From assembly GCF_014284365.1 (NCBI RefSeq), contig NZ_JACOGG010000009.1:1-64000 (forward strand): DNA of 64,000 nucleotides. The letters run 5' to 3'. The stretch is from Cognatundibacterium rugosum (lineage in GTDB: Bacteria > Pseudomonadota > Gammaproteobacteria > Burkholderiales > Burkholderiaceae_D). Under the pieces are notes generated by a model that saw only the letters and a program-made list of their open reading frames with translations, had not been told where the DNA came from and made no database searches. The translations under genes were made by a program, and so were the position numbers. How positions within the stretch are numbered: the first letter of the stretch is position 1; each line of letters begins with the position of its first letter. This document shows, one piece after another, positions 9,024-17,404 of this stretch.

Positions 9024-9659
9024 TTAGCGCAGTTTCGCGCGCAGCGCTTCCAGCATTTTCGGGATGCTGTCTTTACTCATGCTGTCGACGATCCAGCCCA
9101 GCCCTAACGGAACCGGCCCCGGATCGGTTTCCACTACATAACGTACTACCGTCTTTTGGACATCATTACTGACGCTGCTAAGTGACCAATAACCTTGGGT
9201 GTCTGCGATTGTTTCTTCTTGTTTTAAGCCCTCCCAAGGCAGCATTTTCCAACTCAGGTGGCAGTTAGTACCAGTCTGTTTAGGCGTCATCCTGAGTCTG
9301 TATTTTTTTGTTTTACCTAAAGGCAGTGACAGTGTGAAATCCACCTGTGAGGCATTGTCATTCAGTTTCACAACGCTGACTTTGCTGGTATTCGGCATAA
9401 AAGACGGATAACTGTCATAGGCCAGAATTGCAGCACATACTTGCGCAACGGGTGCATCTATCAGCGTCGCAGCTTCAAATCGCTTAGCGCGGCTGTCTGC
9501 TTTGCTTAAATCCAGTAATTGAACTGTATGATTGATTTTGCTCATTTCTATCTGTTCTGCCTGGCTGCTCTGACATAACGAAAACAGGCTGGACACGCCA
9601 AGCAGTGCGCGTGTGCATATCATATGCCGGAGCGGGACAGGGGAGCGATGACTATTCAT
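9024..9659 (-). CDS. Exported SRPBCC/START-type lipid- or ligand-binding protein
   Basis: A 211-residue protein with a probable signal peptide (basic start, hydrophobic ALLGVSSLFSL, SSQA cleavage site about residue 34). It is followed by an SRPBCC (polyketide cyclase/START-like) fold with features such as IDAPVAQVCAAILAYDSYPSFMP and a C-terminal helix. This fold forms a hydrophobic cavity that binds lipids or other hydrophobic ligands. It is the last gene of a four-gene minus-strand set with an MGDG-synthase-like glycosyltransferase, which makes lipid binding or transfer in the periplasm a reasonable guess. A shorter start at about 9623 is also possible. Confidence 0.7.
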   Translation of the reverse strand: MNSHRSPVPLRHMICTRALLGVSSLFSLCQSSQAEQIEMSKINHTVQLLDLSKADSRAKRFEAATLIDAPVAQVCAAILAYDSYPSFMPNTSKVSVVKLNDNASQVDFTLSLPLGKTKKYRLRMTPKQTGTNCHLSWKMLPWEGLKQEETIADTQGYWSLSSVSNDVQKTVVRYVVETDPGPVPLGLGWIVDSMSKDSIPKMLEALRAKLR

Positions 9660-9690
9660 AGAAAAAAGAAGTTAGCTTATGAAGACAGGA

Positions 9691-10296
9691 TCAAGGCAGA
9701 TTAACACCCTGACGGATTTTTTCTATATCTGCGCGGCGCAGATAATCGGGAATGTTTTTCCACATACTGTGATAGCCGTAGCCACCTTGAGTCAGTTCCT
9801 CCAGTGCCTGTTCTTTGGTCCAGGACTGATACAGGATGCGATACATCGCAGTGATCAGGCCGGTACGGTCTGCACCATGCTGGCAGTGCAGTAATACCGG
9901 ACCCTGTTGCTGCGCGTTGCGCAAAGTACGTAGAGCCAAAATGACATTGTTATCGTTGATATCCCAGGTGTTGATACCGATACGCTGCATGCGTATACCG
10001 CTGTTTTTCAGTATCTGTTCATCTGAGTGAAACGCACGCAGGCTCACGACGGTTTTGATCCCCAGGCTTTGCAATGTGGGTAGCAGTTCTGACTGTATCT
10101 GCGCACTGCGGTAAAACTGATCATTCACTTTGAATAAATTTGCTGAGGTGTCGACCGCTTGCGCCCATTGTTGCGGACGCTGAGAATCTGTCGACGTTTG
10201 AGGTGTTGCCTGGGTTGCGGCGGCATCCTGTTGCAAGCTCAGCAGACTCAGGCACAGCATCAGTATCAGGCCGCAGGTACGCACATCGTAGCGCAT
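9691..10296 (-). CDS. Exported dual-specificity-type protein/lipid phosphatase
   Basis: A 201-residue protein with an N-terminal signal peptide (LILMLCLSLLSL, then DAAATQA) and a DSP/PTEN-like phosphatase domain. The P-loop reads HCQHGADRTG, fitting the CX5R signature, and an upstream general-acid region contains NTWDIND. The enzyme should act in the periplasm on a phosphoprotein or a phosphorylated lipid or sugar. ATG codons occur at 10299 and 10296; the second has the better spacing from GGAG. The start overlaps the preceding membrane-protein gene, so translation is coupled. Long upstream extensions in the same frame overlap that gene and are not credible. Confidence 0.8.
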   Translation of the reverse strand: MRYDVRTCGLILMLCLSLLSLQQDAAATQATPQTSTDSQRPQQWAQAVDTSANLFKVNDQFYRSAQIQSELLPTLQSLGIKTVVSLRAFHSDEQILKNSGIRMQRIGINTWDINDNNVILALRTLRNAQQQGPVLLHCQHGADRTGLITAMYRILYQSWTKEQALEELTQGGYGYHSMWKNIPDYLRRADIEKIRQGVNLP

Positions 10297-10766
10297 CATT
10301 TTCTCCGGTACGAAAGATGAAATAAAACAATTGCCACTGCGCTTCCCAACCAGTAATCGACCGGCAAGTTCCACCACCAATGGTGATGCCAGGGCACTGT
10401 TTCCGGGCGCAAGGCATGCCAGCCAAAGGCCGGATTCATGATGAACCAGCTTGCATCTTCGATGATCCAAAATACGATGATGCAGGCAATCGTACGTGCC
10501 TGCAAGGCCAGGGACCATTGCTGCAGCATGACCATGGGAAAATGAAAAAACATCGCGATCAGCGGAAAGACCCAGGCATGGTAACCAGTCATGGCGCGGC
10601 CACCCCAGAACAGATCAAGCAGCCAGTGTTGTTCTATGCGCCAGGTTGGCAAATTCACGGCCCAGCCGGCGCTGCCCTCAATCTGAATTTCTACCTGGGC
10701 AAAAAATATCGCCAGCAAGGCAACCCAGCTCAGCGTGAGCAAGACAGAGTTTCGGATAGATGTCAT
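10296..10766 (-). CDS. Small integral membrane protein of unknown function
   Basis: A 156-residue protein with four likely membrane segments (about residues 8-26, 64-86, 92-110 and 135-152). A conspicuous polar loop is rich in His and Trp (PWHHHWWWNLP, about 124-134). I do not recognise the family. It is the second gene of a four-gene operon, ten bases after the glycosyltransferase, and overlaps the phosphatase start. The clustered His/Trp residues might mark a metal or headgroup site at the membrane surface. Confidence 0.7.
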   Translation of the reverse strand: MTSIRNSVLLTLSWVALLAIFFAQVEIQIEGSAGWAVNLPTWRIEQHWLLDLFWGGRAMTGYHAWVFPLIAMFFHFPMVMLQQWSLALQARTIACIIVFWIIEDASWFIMNPAFGWHALRPETVPWHHHWWWNLPVDYWLGSAVAIVLFHLSYRRK

Positions 10767-10776
10767 GCGGACTCCG

Positions 10777-11904
10777 TTACAGCGCAGCTGTTACCGTTGC
10801 GAGAACGCGCGCAGCAGCATCCGGTTTGCCCAACGCCTTGGCGCGGGAATGCATTGCACTTAGTCTGGCTGTATCGTCGAGTAAGCGTTTTACGCGATAG
10901 GCGAGGCTGATGTCATCGTAGGCTTTGAGTGCCACGCCTTGCTCCAGCAGATAATCTGCATTGCGCTCTTCCTGACCAGGTATCGGCGAGTTCACAATCA
11001 TAGGCAAGCCCAGCGCCAGACATTCAGAGGTGGTCAGGCCACCGGGCTTAGTAATTACCAGATCAGAGCACGCCATCAGACGCTCAACCTGATTGGTAAA
11101 ACCTTGGGGGAACAGGCGGCTGGGGTAGCGCGGCACCAGTGTTTGCAAGGCTTGCAGCGCAGTCGCATTTTTTCCAGCCATCACAATCAGTTGAAACCCG
11201 GCTTGCTGACTCAGCAAGCGGGCTGCCACCTGATCCAGGCCACCCAAACCAGCACCGCCACCCATCAACAAGATCGTGGTGATATCCGCACGCAAACCGA
11301 ATTCGGGTGCACAGGCTGTGCGTTCCAGCTTTTGCTGAAATGCGGGCATGATGGGTATGCCGGTAACATGAATTTTTTCAACTGGAATTCCATTTTCCAG
11401 CATACGGTCTGCGACTTCCTCACTGGCTGCAAAATAGCCAGTCATATGTTCATGCACCCACATCCGGTGCAAGTCAAAATCAGTCACTTGCACCCAGACC
11501 GGGCAATGCAGACGCTGTTTACGTATTTCGCGCGACAACATCTCAGCAGGTAAAAAATGGGTGCAGATAATGGCATCAGCCTGAAATTCTTCTATCGCTT
11601 TTAGCAGGCTGCGTGCATTCAGGCGCTCCAGAGCACGACGCAGTTTTTCCGTCGTACTGTCGCTTTGTGCTTCGTTACTCGCATGGTACAGATAGCCCCA
11701 CAATGCCGGCGCCTTGTTGACCAGTTTGATATAAAAATCGGTATAAATTTTACGAAAGCCTGCAGTCACAAACTGCATCGCATCCAGATGCAGCACATCG
11801 AACTGGCTGTCATTCAGCAGCGCTGCGCTGCGTATGGCTTCAGCTGCACGTTGATGTCCGGCGCCCGCAGAGACACTCAGTAAAAGAATTTTTTTCTTAC
11901 GCAT
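10777..11904 (-). CDS. MGDG-synthase-like diacylglycerol glycosyltransferase (GT28)
   Basis: From Met at 11904 the protein has 375 residues. It carries the family's N-terminal glycine-rich motif SAGAGHQRAAEAI (about 11-23) and a C-terminal nucleotide-sugar site with ITKPGGLTTSECLALGLP and NSPIPGQEERNADYL. This is the pattern of MGD1, UgtP/YpfP and related UDP-sugar:diacylglycerol transferases. It should work at the cytoplasmic membrane face and make a glycolipid; sugar and acceptor are not readable. It heads an operon with a small membrane protein, an exported phosphatase and an SRPBCC protein. A GTG 54 bases upstream is possible but has no ribosome site. Confidence 0.82.
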   Translation of the reverse strand: MRKKKILLLSVSAGAGHQRAAEAIRSAALLNDSQFDVLHLDAMQFVTAGFRKIYTDFYIKLVNKAPALWGYLYHASNEAQSDSTTEKLRRALERLNARSLLKAIEEFQADAIICTHFLPAEMLSREIRKQRLHCPVWVQVTDFDLHRMWVHEHMTGYFAASEEVADRMLENGIPVEKIHVTGIPIMPAFQQKLERTACAPEFGLRADITTILLMGGGAGLGGLDQVAARLLSQQAGFQLIVMAGKNATALQALQTLVPRYPSRLFPQGFTNQVERLMACSDLVITKPGGLTTSECLALGLPMIVNSPIPGQEERNADYLLEQGVALKAYDDISLAYRVKRLLDDTARLSAMHSRAKALGKPDAAARVLATVTAAL

Positions 11905-11997
11905 GGCATGCCACCAAAAAGTCGGAATCGGGAAACAGGTGGGCAGAATACCATGCACTTGTCATTATCGCTATTTGGTAAATGCAGGATATCGCGA

Positions 11998-12028
11998 CAA
12001 AAAAAGCCTGCCTTGTGACGGGCAGGCT
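11998..12028 (-). terminator. Intrinsic terminator behind pdxH
   Basis: On the minus strand GCCTGCC pairs with GGCAGGC (12006-12027) and is followed by seven T residues. It stands about 50 bases after the pdxH stop and separates pdxH from the glycosyltransferase operon. Confidence 0.85.
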
Positions 12029-12074
12029 GGTGTGATTTGGACATCACTTGTGCATCTCGGTCGGTGTCAAGTGA

Positions 12075-12710
12075 TCAGGGCTGCAGACGCGAAATGCTCC
12101 AGCTGTGATCTGCATTACGGGTGTAGACGATGCGGTCGTGAAAACGAGAGGCGCGGCCCTGCCAGAATTCCAGACGCTCGGGAATCAGGCGATAGCCACC
12201 CCAATGTTTCGGACGCGGTGGGTGCTCACCAAATTGCGCGATCACGGCTTGCAGTTGCTGCTCAAGAACTTCGCGGCCAGCCACAGGCTGACTCTGCTGT
12301 GATGCATTCGCGCTTTGCCGACTGCCCAGAGGACGGCTGAAAAAATAGCTGTCGTTTTCTTCAGCGGAGATTTTTTCTACCCGGCCTTCGATGCGGACCT
12401 GACGTTCCAGTGCCGTCCAGAAAAAAAGCAAGGCCGCATGGGGATTCGTTTCCAGATCAGCACCCTTGGCGCTGTCGTAATTGGTGAACCAGCAAAAACC
12501 GCGCTCATCAAACTCCTTGATCAACACGATGCGGGATGAAGGTCGACCCTGAGCATTGACCGTAGCCAGGCTCATGGCATTTGCTTCTGCTGCATCTGCC
12601 GTCAAAGCCTGTTGAAACCAGATTCCAAACTGTGCAAACGGATCGGCCTGCACATCGCCCTCGGATAAGCTCGCTTGTCGATAATCCTTACGAATGTCAG
12701 CAATAGACAT
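12075..12710 (-). CDS. pdxH: Pyridoxamine/pyridoxine 5'-phosphate oxidase
   Basis: A 211-residue FMN enzyme that oxidises pyridoxine or pyridoxamine phosphate to pyridoxal phosphate in vitamin B6 biosynthesis and salvage. Family blocks are clear: [32 protein letters not shown] in sequence order, [29 protein letters not shown], and the C-terminal [11 protein letters not shown] ... RLQP. The start at 12710 has an AAGGA ribosome site and matches the usual N-terminus. It is followed by its own terminator. Confidence 0.96.
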   Translation of the reverse strand: MSIADIRKDYRQASLSEGDVQADPFAQFGIWFQQALTADAAEANAMSLATVNAQGRPSSRIVLIKEFDERGFCWFTNYDSAKGADLETNPHAALLFFWTALERQVRIEGRVEKISAEENDSYFFSRPLGSRQSANASQQSQPVAGREVLEQQLQAVIAQFGEHPPRPKHWGGYRLIPERLEFWQGRASRFHDRIVYTRNADHSWSISRLQP

Positions 12711-12763
12711 AGATTTCCTTGTTAAATAAAAAATCAGCAATTCTGGCCATCAGGCCGGTTCCG

Positions 12764-13294
12764 TCAAGTGATGCCACGCCGGGCTTGCATCGATGCACCC
12801 AACTGCTTCATTTGCTCTTCGCTCAACACCCTCAAAGCCATCGGTGCGATTTGTGTCTCTTCGATCTGCATATGTGCCTGGTACAGAGTCGTGAAGTCGT
12901 CTACATCTGAGGGCGATAAATCATAGCCACTGCCATCTTCCAGTGCTTCCAGCTGAGCCTGCAATCCCTTCCATTGCTGATCCATTTGCGCATGGTGTTG
13001 CAAAATAGTATGGCTAAGCTCGCTCAGCAATTCGGCATCTGCACCAGTAACAGTTGCACGCAAGGCTGGTAACAAATCGACTTCTTCATCCTGATGATGC
13101 AGCGGCGCAGCTTTGATGAAGTATTTCAGCACTGCTTTGGCAGCTTGCTGCACACTCTCATCCACGCCCCGGTCTGGCAGGTAATTGACTAATTTATCCA
13201 GTGTCGCCAGCTGTTTACGGATACGGTCATGGCAATGTTTTAACACAGCGATAGGCGTATCGAAACCGGGTGCAGCATCAAATAAGGTGCTCAT
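12764..13294 (-). CDS. Hemerythrin-like HHE-domain protein
   Basis: A 176-residue four-helix-bundle protein. The expected metal-ligand pattern is seen: His20/His22 in LKHCHDRI, His and Glu in LHHQDEEVDLLP, the HH in LQHHAQMD, and HMQIEE near the C-terminus. Such proteins bind a di-iron centre and act in oxygen, NO or iron handling. It lies on the same strand as pdxH but 53 bases before it; co-transcription is possible. The precise role is unknown. Confidence 0.88.
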   Translation of the reverse strand: MSTLFDAAPGFDTPIAVLKHCHDRIRKQLATLDKLVNYLPDRGVDESVQQAAKAVLKYFIKAAPLHHQDEEVDLLPALRATVTGADAELLSELSHTILQHHAQMDQQWKGLQAQLEALEDGSGYDLSPSDVDDFTTLYQAHMQIEETQIAPMALRVLSEEQMKQLGASMQARRGIT

Positions 13295-13409
13295 AGTGAC
13301 TCCTTTGGAAGAAGCAAGTTCGCATTATGCAGTAGGTACCTGGTACGTGCTTGCGTCATATCAAGCGCGCTCTTGTAAAATGTAGTCTGAATTCACCATT
13401 ACTTCAATT

Positions 13410-14213
13410 ATGCAACAAGATTCAGAAATCGACTTTGAACGTCGTTTTGGCGGTGTCGCCCGCTTGTATGGCAGTGCCGGACTGGCACGTTTTCAATCTG
13501 CACACATCTGCGTGATCGGCGTTGGCGGCGTGGGTTCCTGGGTGGTGGAGGCACTTGCACGCAGCGCAATCGCTCGTATCACCATGATAGACTTGGATAA
13601 TGTCGCGGAATCGAATATTAATCGCCAGATTCAGGCCACGACCGAGACATTGGGCAAAGCAAAAATTACTGCGTTGTCGGAAAGAATACGGCTGATAAAT
13701 CCCACTTGTCAGGTTACAGAACTTGAAGATTTCATTACAGCTGATAATCTGGAGCAAATGCTATCTGGGCCGTTTGATTATGTGATCGATGCGATCGATG
13801 ATGTGAAAGCAAAGACAGCATTGATCGCATATTGCCGTCAGCACCAGCTTCCTTTGATCACGATAGGTGCGGCCGGTGGACAAACAGATCCGTCGAAAAT
13901 AGAAATCCGCGACTTATCGCGCACCGAGCAGGAACCGTTGCTGGCGCTGGTACGTAAGCGTTTGCGGCAGAATCACGGCTTCCCACGTGGCACAAAAAAC
14001 AAGTTCGGGATTGATGCCGTGTTTTCGATGGAAGTGCTGACCATGCCAGAGACGGCCGAGATGTGTGAGGTGAGTAGTGACGCTGCTGATAGTGTGGGTA
14101 TTACTGGCCTGAATTGCGCGGGGTTTGGATCGTCGGTGGTCGTGACGGCATCATTTGGACTGATGGCTGCGGCGCATGTACTGCGCAAGCTGGCCGGATT
14201 AGATCAGAAATAG
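13410..14213 (+). CDS. tcdA: tRNA threonylcarbamoyladenosine dehydratase
   Basis: A 267-residue E1-like enzyme (also CsdL/YgdL). It cyclises the threonylcarbamoyl group on tRNA A37 to ct6A in an ATP-dependent reaction. The nucleotide-binding motif is IGVGGVGSWVVEALARS, followed by IDLDNVAESNINRQ and the C-terminal membrane-proximal segment GFGSSVVVTASFGLMAAAHV. The N-terminal ERRFGGVARLYG is also typical. Divergent from the hemerythrin gene. Confidence 0.94.
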   Translation: MQQDSEIDFERRFGGVARLYGSAGLARFQSAHICVIGVGGVGSWVVEALARSAIARITMIDLDNVAESNINRQIQATTETLGKAKITALSERIRLINPTCQVTELEDFITADNLEQMLSGPFDYVIDAIDDVKAKTALIAYCRQHQLPLITIGAAGGQTDPSKIEIRDLSRTEQEPLLALVRKRLRQNHGFPRGTKNKFGIDAVFSMEVLTMPETAEMCEVSSDAADSVGITGLNCAGFGSSVVVTASFGLMAAAHVLRKLAGLDQK

Positions 14214-14272
14214 AGCAGTAACTACGTTAAGCGTAATCTGCACAATGGACTGAACTTTTCAGGAGGGGATCA

Positions 14273-14764
14273 ATGAGTGAAGCCGTATTGCAGGATGAAG
14301 CCGCACAAGATGGTACCGATGAACAGGAATATCTGGCCTTTCGTCTGGGACCGGAGGAGTACGGCATACACATTTTACAGACGCAGGAAATCCGTAATCT
14401 GGAACCGCTGACCCGGATTGCCAATGCACCGGATTACTTGCGCGGTGTACTGAATCTGCGCGGTGTGATCGTACCCGTGATCGACATGCGCTTACGTTTT
14501 GCCACCGGCGAGGCCAGGATGGATGAGGCGACTGTGAATATCATTCTCAATATCCGTGGTCACGTGATTGGTATGATGGTTGACAGCGTATCTGATGTGG
14601 TCACGCTCTCTCAGGCCGCCATCAAGCCGCCGCCTGATCTGGGCTCGGTCTTTTCAACTGACTTTATCACCGGTCTGGGTGAAGTGGATCAGCGTATGTT
14701 GATTTTGCTGGATATCGATAAACTCATCAGTAGCCCAGAGCTGGGCCTGATACAGCCTGCCTGA
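14273..14764 (+). CDS. cheW: CheW-like chemotaxis coupling protein
   Basis: A 163-residue single CheW domain (about 22-160). CheW links chemoreceptors to the kinase CheA. Typical blocks include AFRLGPEEYGIHILQTQEI, YLRGVLNLRGVIVPVIDMR and MMVDSVSDV. A strong AGGAGGGG ribosome site precedes the ATG. No other chemotaxis gene lies in the window, so it is an orphan copy that may serve a receptor array encoded elsewhere. Confidence 0.93.
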   Translation: MSEAVLQDEAAQDGTDEQEYLAFRLGPEEYGIHILQTQEIRNLEPLTRIANAPDYLRGVLNLRGVIVPVIDMRLRFATGEARMDEATVNIILNIRGHVIGMMVDSVSDVVTLSQAAIKPPPDLGSVFSTDFITGLGEVDQRMLILLDIDKLISSPELGLIQPA

Positions 14765-14774
14765 GATGCGTGCC

Positions 14775-14794
14775 GGGCAGCGTGACTGCTGCCC
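14775..14794. terminator. Hairpin between convergent genes
   Basis: GGGCAGC and GCTGCCC flank a six-base loop, eleven bases after the cheW stop and before the stop of the convergent TonB-domain gene. There is no clear T run beside it, so it is a weak terminator candidate. Confidence 0.45.
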
Positions 14795-14814
14795 AGCGGG
14801 CCACACTGACCTTT

Positions 14815-15585
14815 TTAATCCAGTTTAAAACTGAATTCTGCAACCGTCGTTTGTGCCTTCGAGACTGGCGCATACTTCCATTGGCCGGCGGCAGCAATGA
14901 CTTCTTTATCAAATATTTTAGTGGGTCTGGCTTTCAGAATTTCTACCTGTGAGACCCGGCCATCTGTTTCCACATGCAATCTGGCGCTGACGCTGCCTTC
15001 CGCGATTCCGGCACGCGCAGCAGCTGTCGGATACTTGGGCTGTACCTTATTCAGCAATTTCAGAGCGGTATTTTGTTCCGGCTCAGGGGCTTTCACAACG
15101 GGTGCGGCAACTACAACGGGAGCCGCTTCTGGTGCTTTGGCGGGTGCCGCAGCGGCTGCGGTCTGTACAGGCGCAGGCGAGGCTTGTGCCGGCGCCGGAA
15201 TTGGGGTTACGGTTTCTTTGATCGTATTGGCCACAGTTTTAGGCGCTACGGTTTTGCTTTCTTGTGCTTTTTTCGCTTCGGCTGCCTGCTTTTCTTTGGC
15301 TTCGCGTGCCAGTTTTTCTTCTTGTGCGATTTGGGCTGGCGTTTTCTTCGATGCCTGATCCATCCATTTGGTCACGTCGGCAGTATGTGCATGTTTGACC
15401 GGATCTTTGACCAGTCCGGTAGGTTGCGCAATATTGCTGGCGGTGTTGGCCGTACTGGCGGCATCGGCTGCCGGTGCAACAGGTGCAGGATCTTTGGAAC
15501 AGGCTGATAACAACATACTGCCACACACAAAAACAAGTGCCGGCGCAGCCATGGATGGCCATGCCTTATTGACTAGCTTTTTCAT
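14815..15585 (-). CDS. TonB C-terminal-domain lipoprotein
   Basis: A 256-residue protein with three parts. Residues 1-29 are a lipoprotein signal ending in LLSAC, with Cys29 as the lipidation site followed by Ser. Residues about 85-170 are a charged, then Ala/Pro/Val-rich linker like the periplasm-spanning part of TonB. Residues about 175-256 are a TonB C-terminal fold (LLNKVQPKYPTAAARAGIAE, GRVSQVEILKARP, WKYAPV). Classical TonB has a transmembrane N-terminus that contacts ExbB/ExbD; here it is replaced by a lipid anchor. It may therefore work as a periplasmic structural or OM-bound protein and not as an energy transducer. No exbBD is adjacent. Confidence 0.8.
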   Translation of the reverse strand: MKKLVNKAWPSMAAPALVFVCGSMLLSACSKDPAPVAPAADAASTANTASNIAQPTGLVKDPVKHAHTADVTKWMDQASKKTPAQIAQEEKLAREAKEKQAAEAKKAQESKTVAPKTVANTIKETVTPIPAPAQASPAPVQTAAAAAPAKAPEAAPVVVAAPVVKAPEPEQNTALKLLNKVQPKYPTAAARAGIAEGSVSARLHVETDGRVSQVEILKARPTKIFDKEVIAAAGQWKYAPVSKAQTTVAEFSFKLD

Positions 15586-16039
15586 ATCTCTCCACCTACA
15601 AATTTGGTTTTTTTATTTTTTCAGGAATTCAGCAAAACCACCTCAGGTCCATGATGCGCGTCTGTGCGACCGATTGTCAGCGCTCATTCATGGTGGGTAG
15701 TACAGCGTTGCCTCATTCCAGTTCTGAATCTGGCATATCAGCTGAGTCGGCCTTGCAAGGATGAAAACCGGCTCACTGAACGCAATAAGATGCAGAATGC
15801 ATTCTGTTTATATTGAAACTATGCTGCCACGGAAATTTTCTTATCGCAATATTCAATGAATAACAATTTTCATTCTGGCTCGCCTTCGTGCCTTGTTTTA
15901 CCTAGCAGGGATCGTGCCAATTAAATATATTGTCTGTGGTAAATTTGCCGCATAGTGAGATGTTGACAGACGGAAGAGCGGGGACGGGCTGGTGCTCGTT
16001 ATGGGCGCGGGGACAGCAGCATCGTAGTTACGTTTCGGG
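15586..16039. other. Gene-poor interval upstream of the TonB-domain lipoprotein gene
   Basis: About 450 bases without a credible gene. The stretch from 15780 to 15910 is AT-rich and may hold the promoter of the minus-strand lipoprotein gene. A short palindrome CAGAATGCATTCTG lies at about 15793. I see no RNA gene or repeat family here. Confidence 0.4.
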
Positions 16040-16082
16040 AAAAAAGAAAAAGCCGTGTTGCATTCTGGTGCAACACGGCTTT
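16040..16082 (-). terminator. Intrinsic terminator of guaC
   Basis: On the minus strand AGCCGTGTTGCA pairs perfectly with TGCAACACGGCT (arms 16069-16080 and 16051-16062), followed by a T-rich run. It is about 85 bases after the guaC stop. Confidence 0.88.
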
Positions 16083-16164
16083 CAGGCCTTGAAGGCCGTA
16101 CGAATTTAGCGCCTCAGCGCTTCGGGTTTGCTCAGGTTCAGCTCCCTAAGCGTATAGTATTGCC

Positions 16165-17205
16165 TCAGGACTTACCAAAGACCTCGTTCAACTGCTGAGT
16201 CACGCGGATGAAGGTGGTACGCTTGGTCAGCTCCTTGAGTTTATGCGCACCCACATAGGTGCAGGCTGAGCGTACGCCACCCAGTATGTCTTGCAGGCTC
16301 GCGTCAACAGGACCACGGTAAGGAATCAGCACTTCTTTGCCTTCCGAGGCGCGGTATTTAGCCACACCACCTGCATACTTATCCATTGCAGCGCGGCTGC
16401 TCATGCCGTAGAAGCGTTTGAATTGCTGACCATCGCGCTCGACCAGATCACCCGCACATTCATCGTGACCAGCCAGCATACCGCCCAGCATGATGAAGTC
16501 GGCGCCGCCACCAAAGGCCTTGGCCAGATCACCCGGCACGACACAGCCACCATCGGCACAAATTTGTCCACCCAGACCGTGGGCAGCGTCCGCGCATTCG
16601 ATAATCGCCGATAACTGCGGATAGCCAACACCCGTCATTTTGCGTGTGGTACAGACCGAGCCAGGACCGATGCCGACTTTTACGATGTCCGCGCCAGCCA
16701 GAATCAGCTCTTCTGTGATGTCTCCCGTTACCACATTGCCTGCCATGATGGTCAGATGTGGGTAGGTATCACGGACTTTTTTCACGAAATGGATGAAGGT
16801 TTCGGTGTAGCCATTGGCGACGTCGATGCAGACGTATTCGATCGCATTATGGGCACGCGTCATTACAGTGGTGAATTTTTCAAAATCACTCTGGGTGATG
16901 CCCATGGAGTAAAACGCAGTCGATTTTTTTTCCAGCGAGCTGAAATACGCGACCAGGGTATCGACGTCGTAATGCTTATGCAGGGCGACCGATAACTGAT
17001 GGCCTTCCAGTGCGTGCGCCATTTCTATGGTGCCGGTGGAATCCATATTGGCTGCGATGATAGGAATGCCGTGGTAAGTTTTACGTGAATGGCGGAATAC
17101 AAATTCACGCGCTAATTCGACTTGGGAACGGGATGTCAGGGTTGAGCGCTTAGGACGTATCAGAACGTCTTTAAAGTCCAGTCTCAGGGTTTCTTCGATG
17201 TGCAT
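16165..17205 (-). CDS. guaC: GMP reductase
   Basis: A 346-residue enzyme that converts GMP to IMP with NADPH in purine interconversion. It has the IMPDH/GMPR barrel without CBS domains. The active-site loop [11 protein letters not shown] holds the catalytic Cys; the phosphate-binding segment reads [31 protein letters not shown] and YRGPVD follow. The N-terminal [13 protein letters not shown] block is typical of GuaC. It has its own terminator and no obvious operon partner. Confidence 0.95.
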   Translation of the reverse strand: MHIEETLRLDFKDVLIRPKRSTLTSRSQVELAREFVFRHSRKTYHGIPIIAANMDSTGTIEMAHALEGHQLSVALHKHYDVDTLVAYFSSLEKKSTAFYSMGITQSDFEKFTTVMTRAHNAIEYVCIDVANGYTETFIHFVKKVRDTYPHLTIMAGNVVTGDITEELILAGADIVKVGIGPGSVCTTRKMTGVGYPQLSAIIECADAAHGLGGQICADGGCVVPGDLAKAFGGGADFIMLGGMLAGHDECAGDLVERDGQQFKRFYGMSSRAAMDKYAGGVAKYRASEGKEVLIPYRGPVDASLQDILGGVRSACTYVGAHKLKELTKRTTFIRVTQQLNEVFGKS

Positions 17206-17331
17206 AACGACTCCGTAATGCGTCTGGCGGACGCGGGAAAAGGCAGTTTTGTCGAGAAGACGAACAAAACCGTTGAGCCGTAGTTCAGTATAGTCCTGAA
17301 GCGGCCTTCGTTTGCATCAGATTTATGGATA

Positions 17332-17359
17332 CCGGGTATCACGTATAGCGTATACCCGG
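17332..17359. other. Hairpin downstream of the metallophosphatase gene
   Basis: CCGGGTAT pairs with ATACCCGG across a loop that can pair further (AC with GT). It lies about 45 bases after the stop of the minus-strand gene ending at 17405. No T run follows, so a terminator role is uncertain. Confidence 0.4.
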
Positions 17360-17404
17360 CGCAGAGTCATGACTGAATCAACTCAGTTCCAAGTCGGTTT
17401 CAAC

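Noticed and set aside
10380-10910. 176-codon frame opposite the small membrane protein and glycosyltransferase end
   Set aside because: Crosses two real genes in antisense, with no ribosome site and no family signal.
10939-11553. Long open frame opposite the MGDG-synthase-like gene
   Set aside because: The translation is rich in His, Gln and Cys without family features, there is no ribosome site, and the other strand encodes a clear glycosyltransferase.
14974-15507. 177-codon frame opposite the TonB-domain lipoprotein gene
   Set aside because: Its Arg/Gly/Cys-rich composition is the reverse reading of an Ala/Pro/Lys-rich linker. It is a shadow.
16160-16180. TCAGGACTTACC at the guaC stop resembling the end of the 21101-21210 element
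   Set aside because: It is part of the guaC coding end and no partner repeat is near, so the likeness is probably chance.
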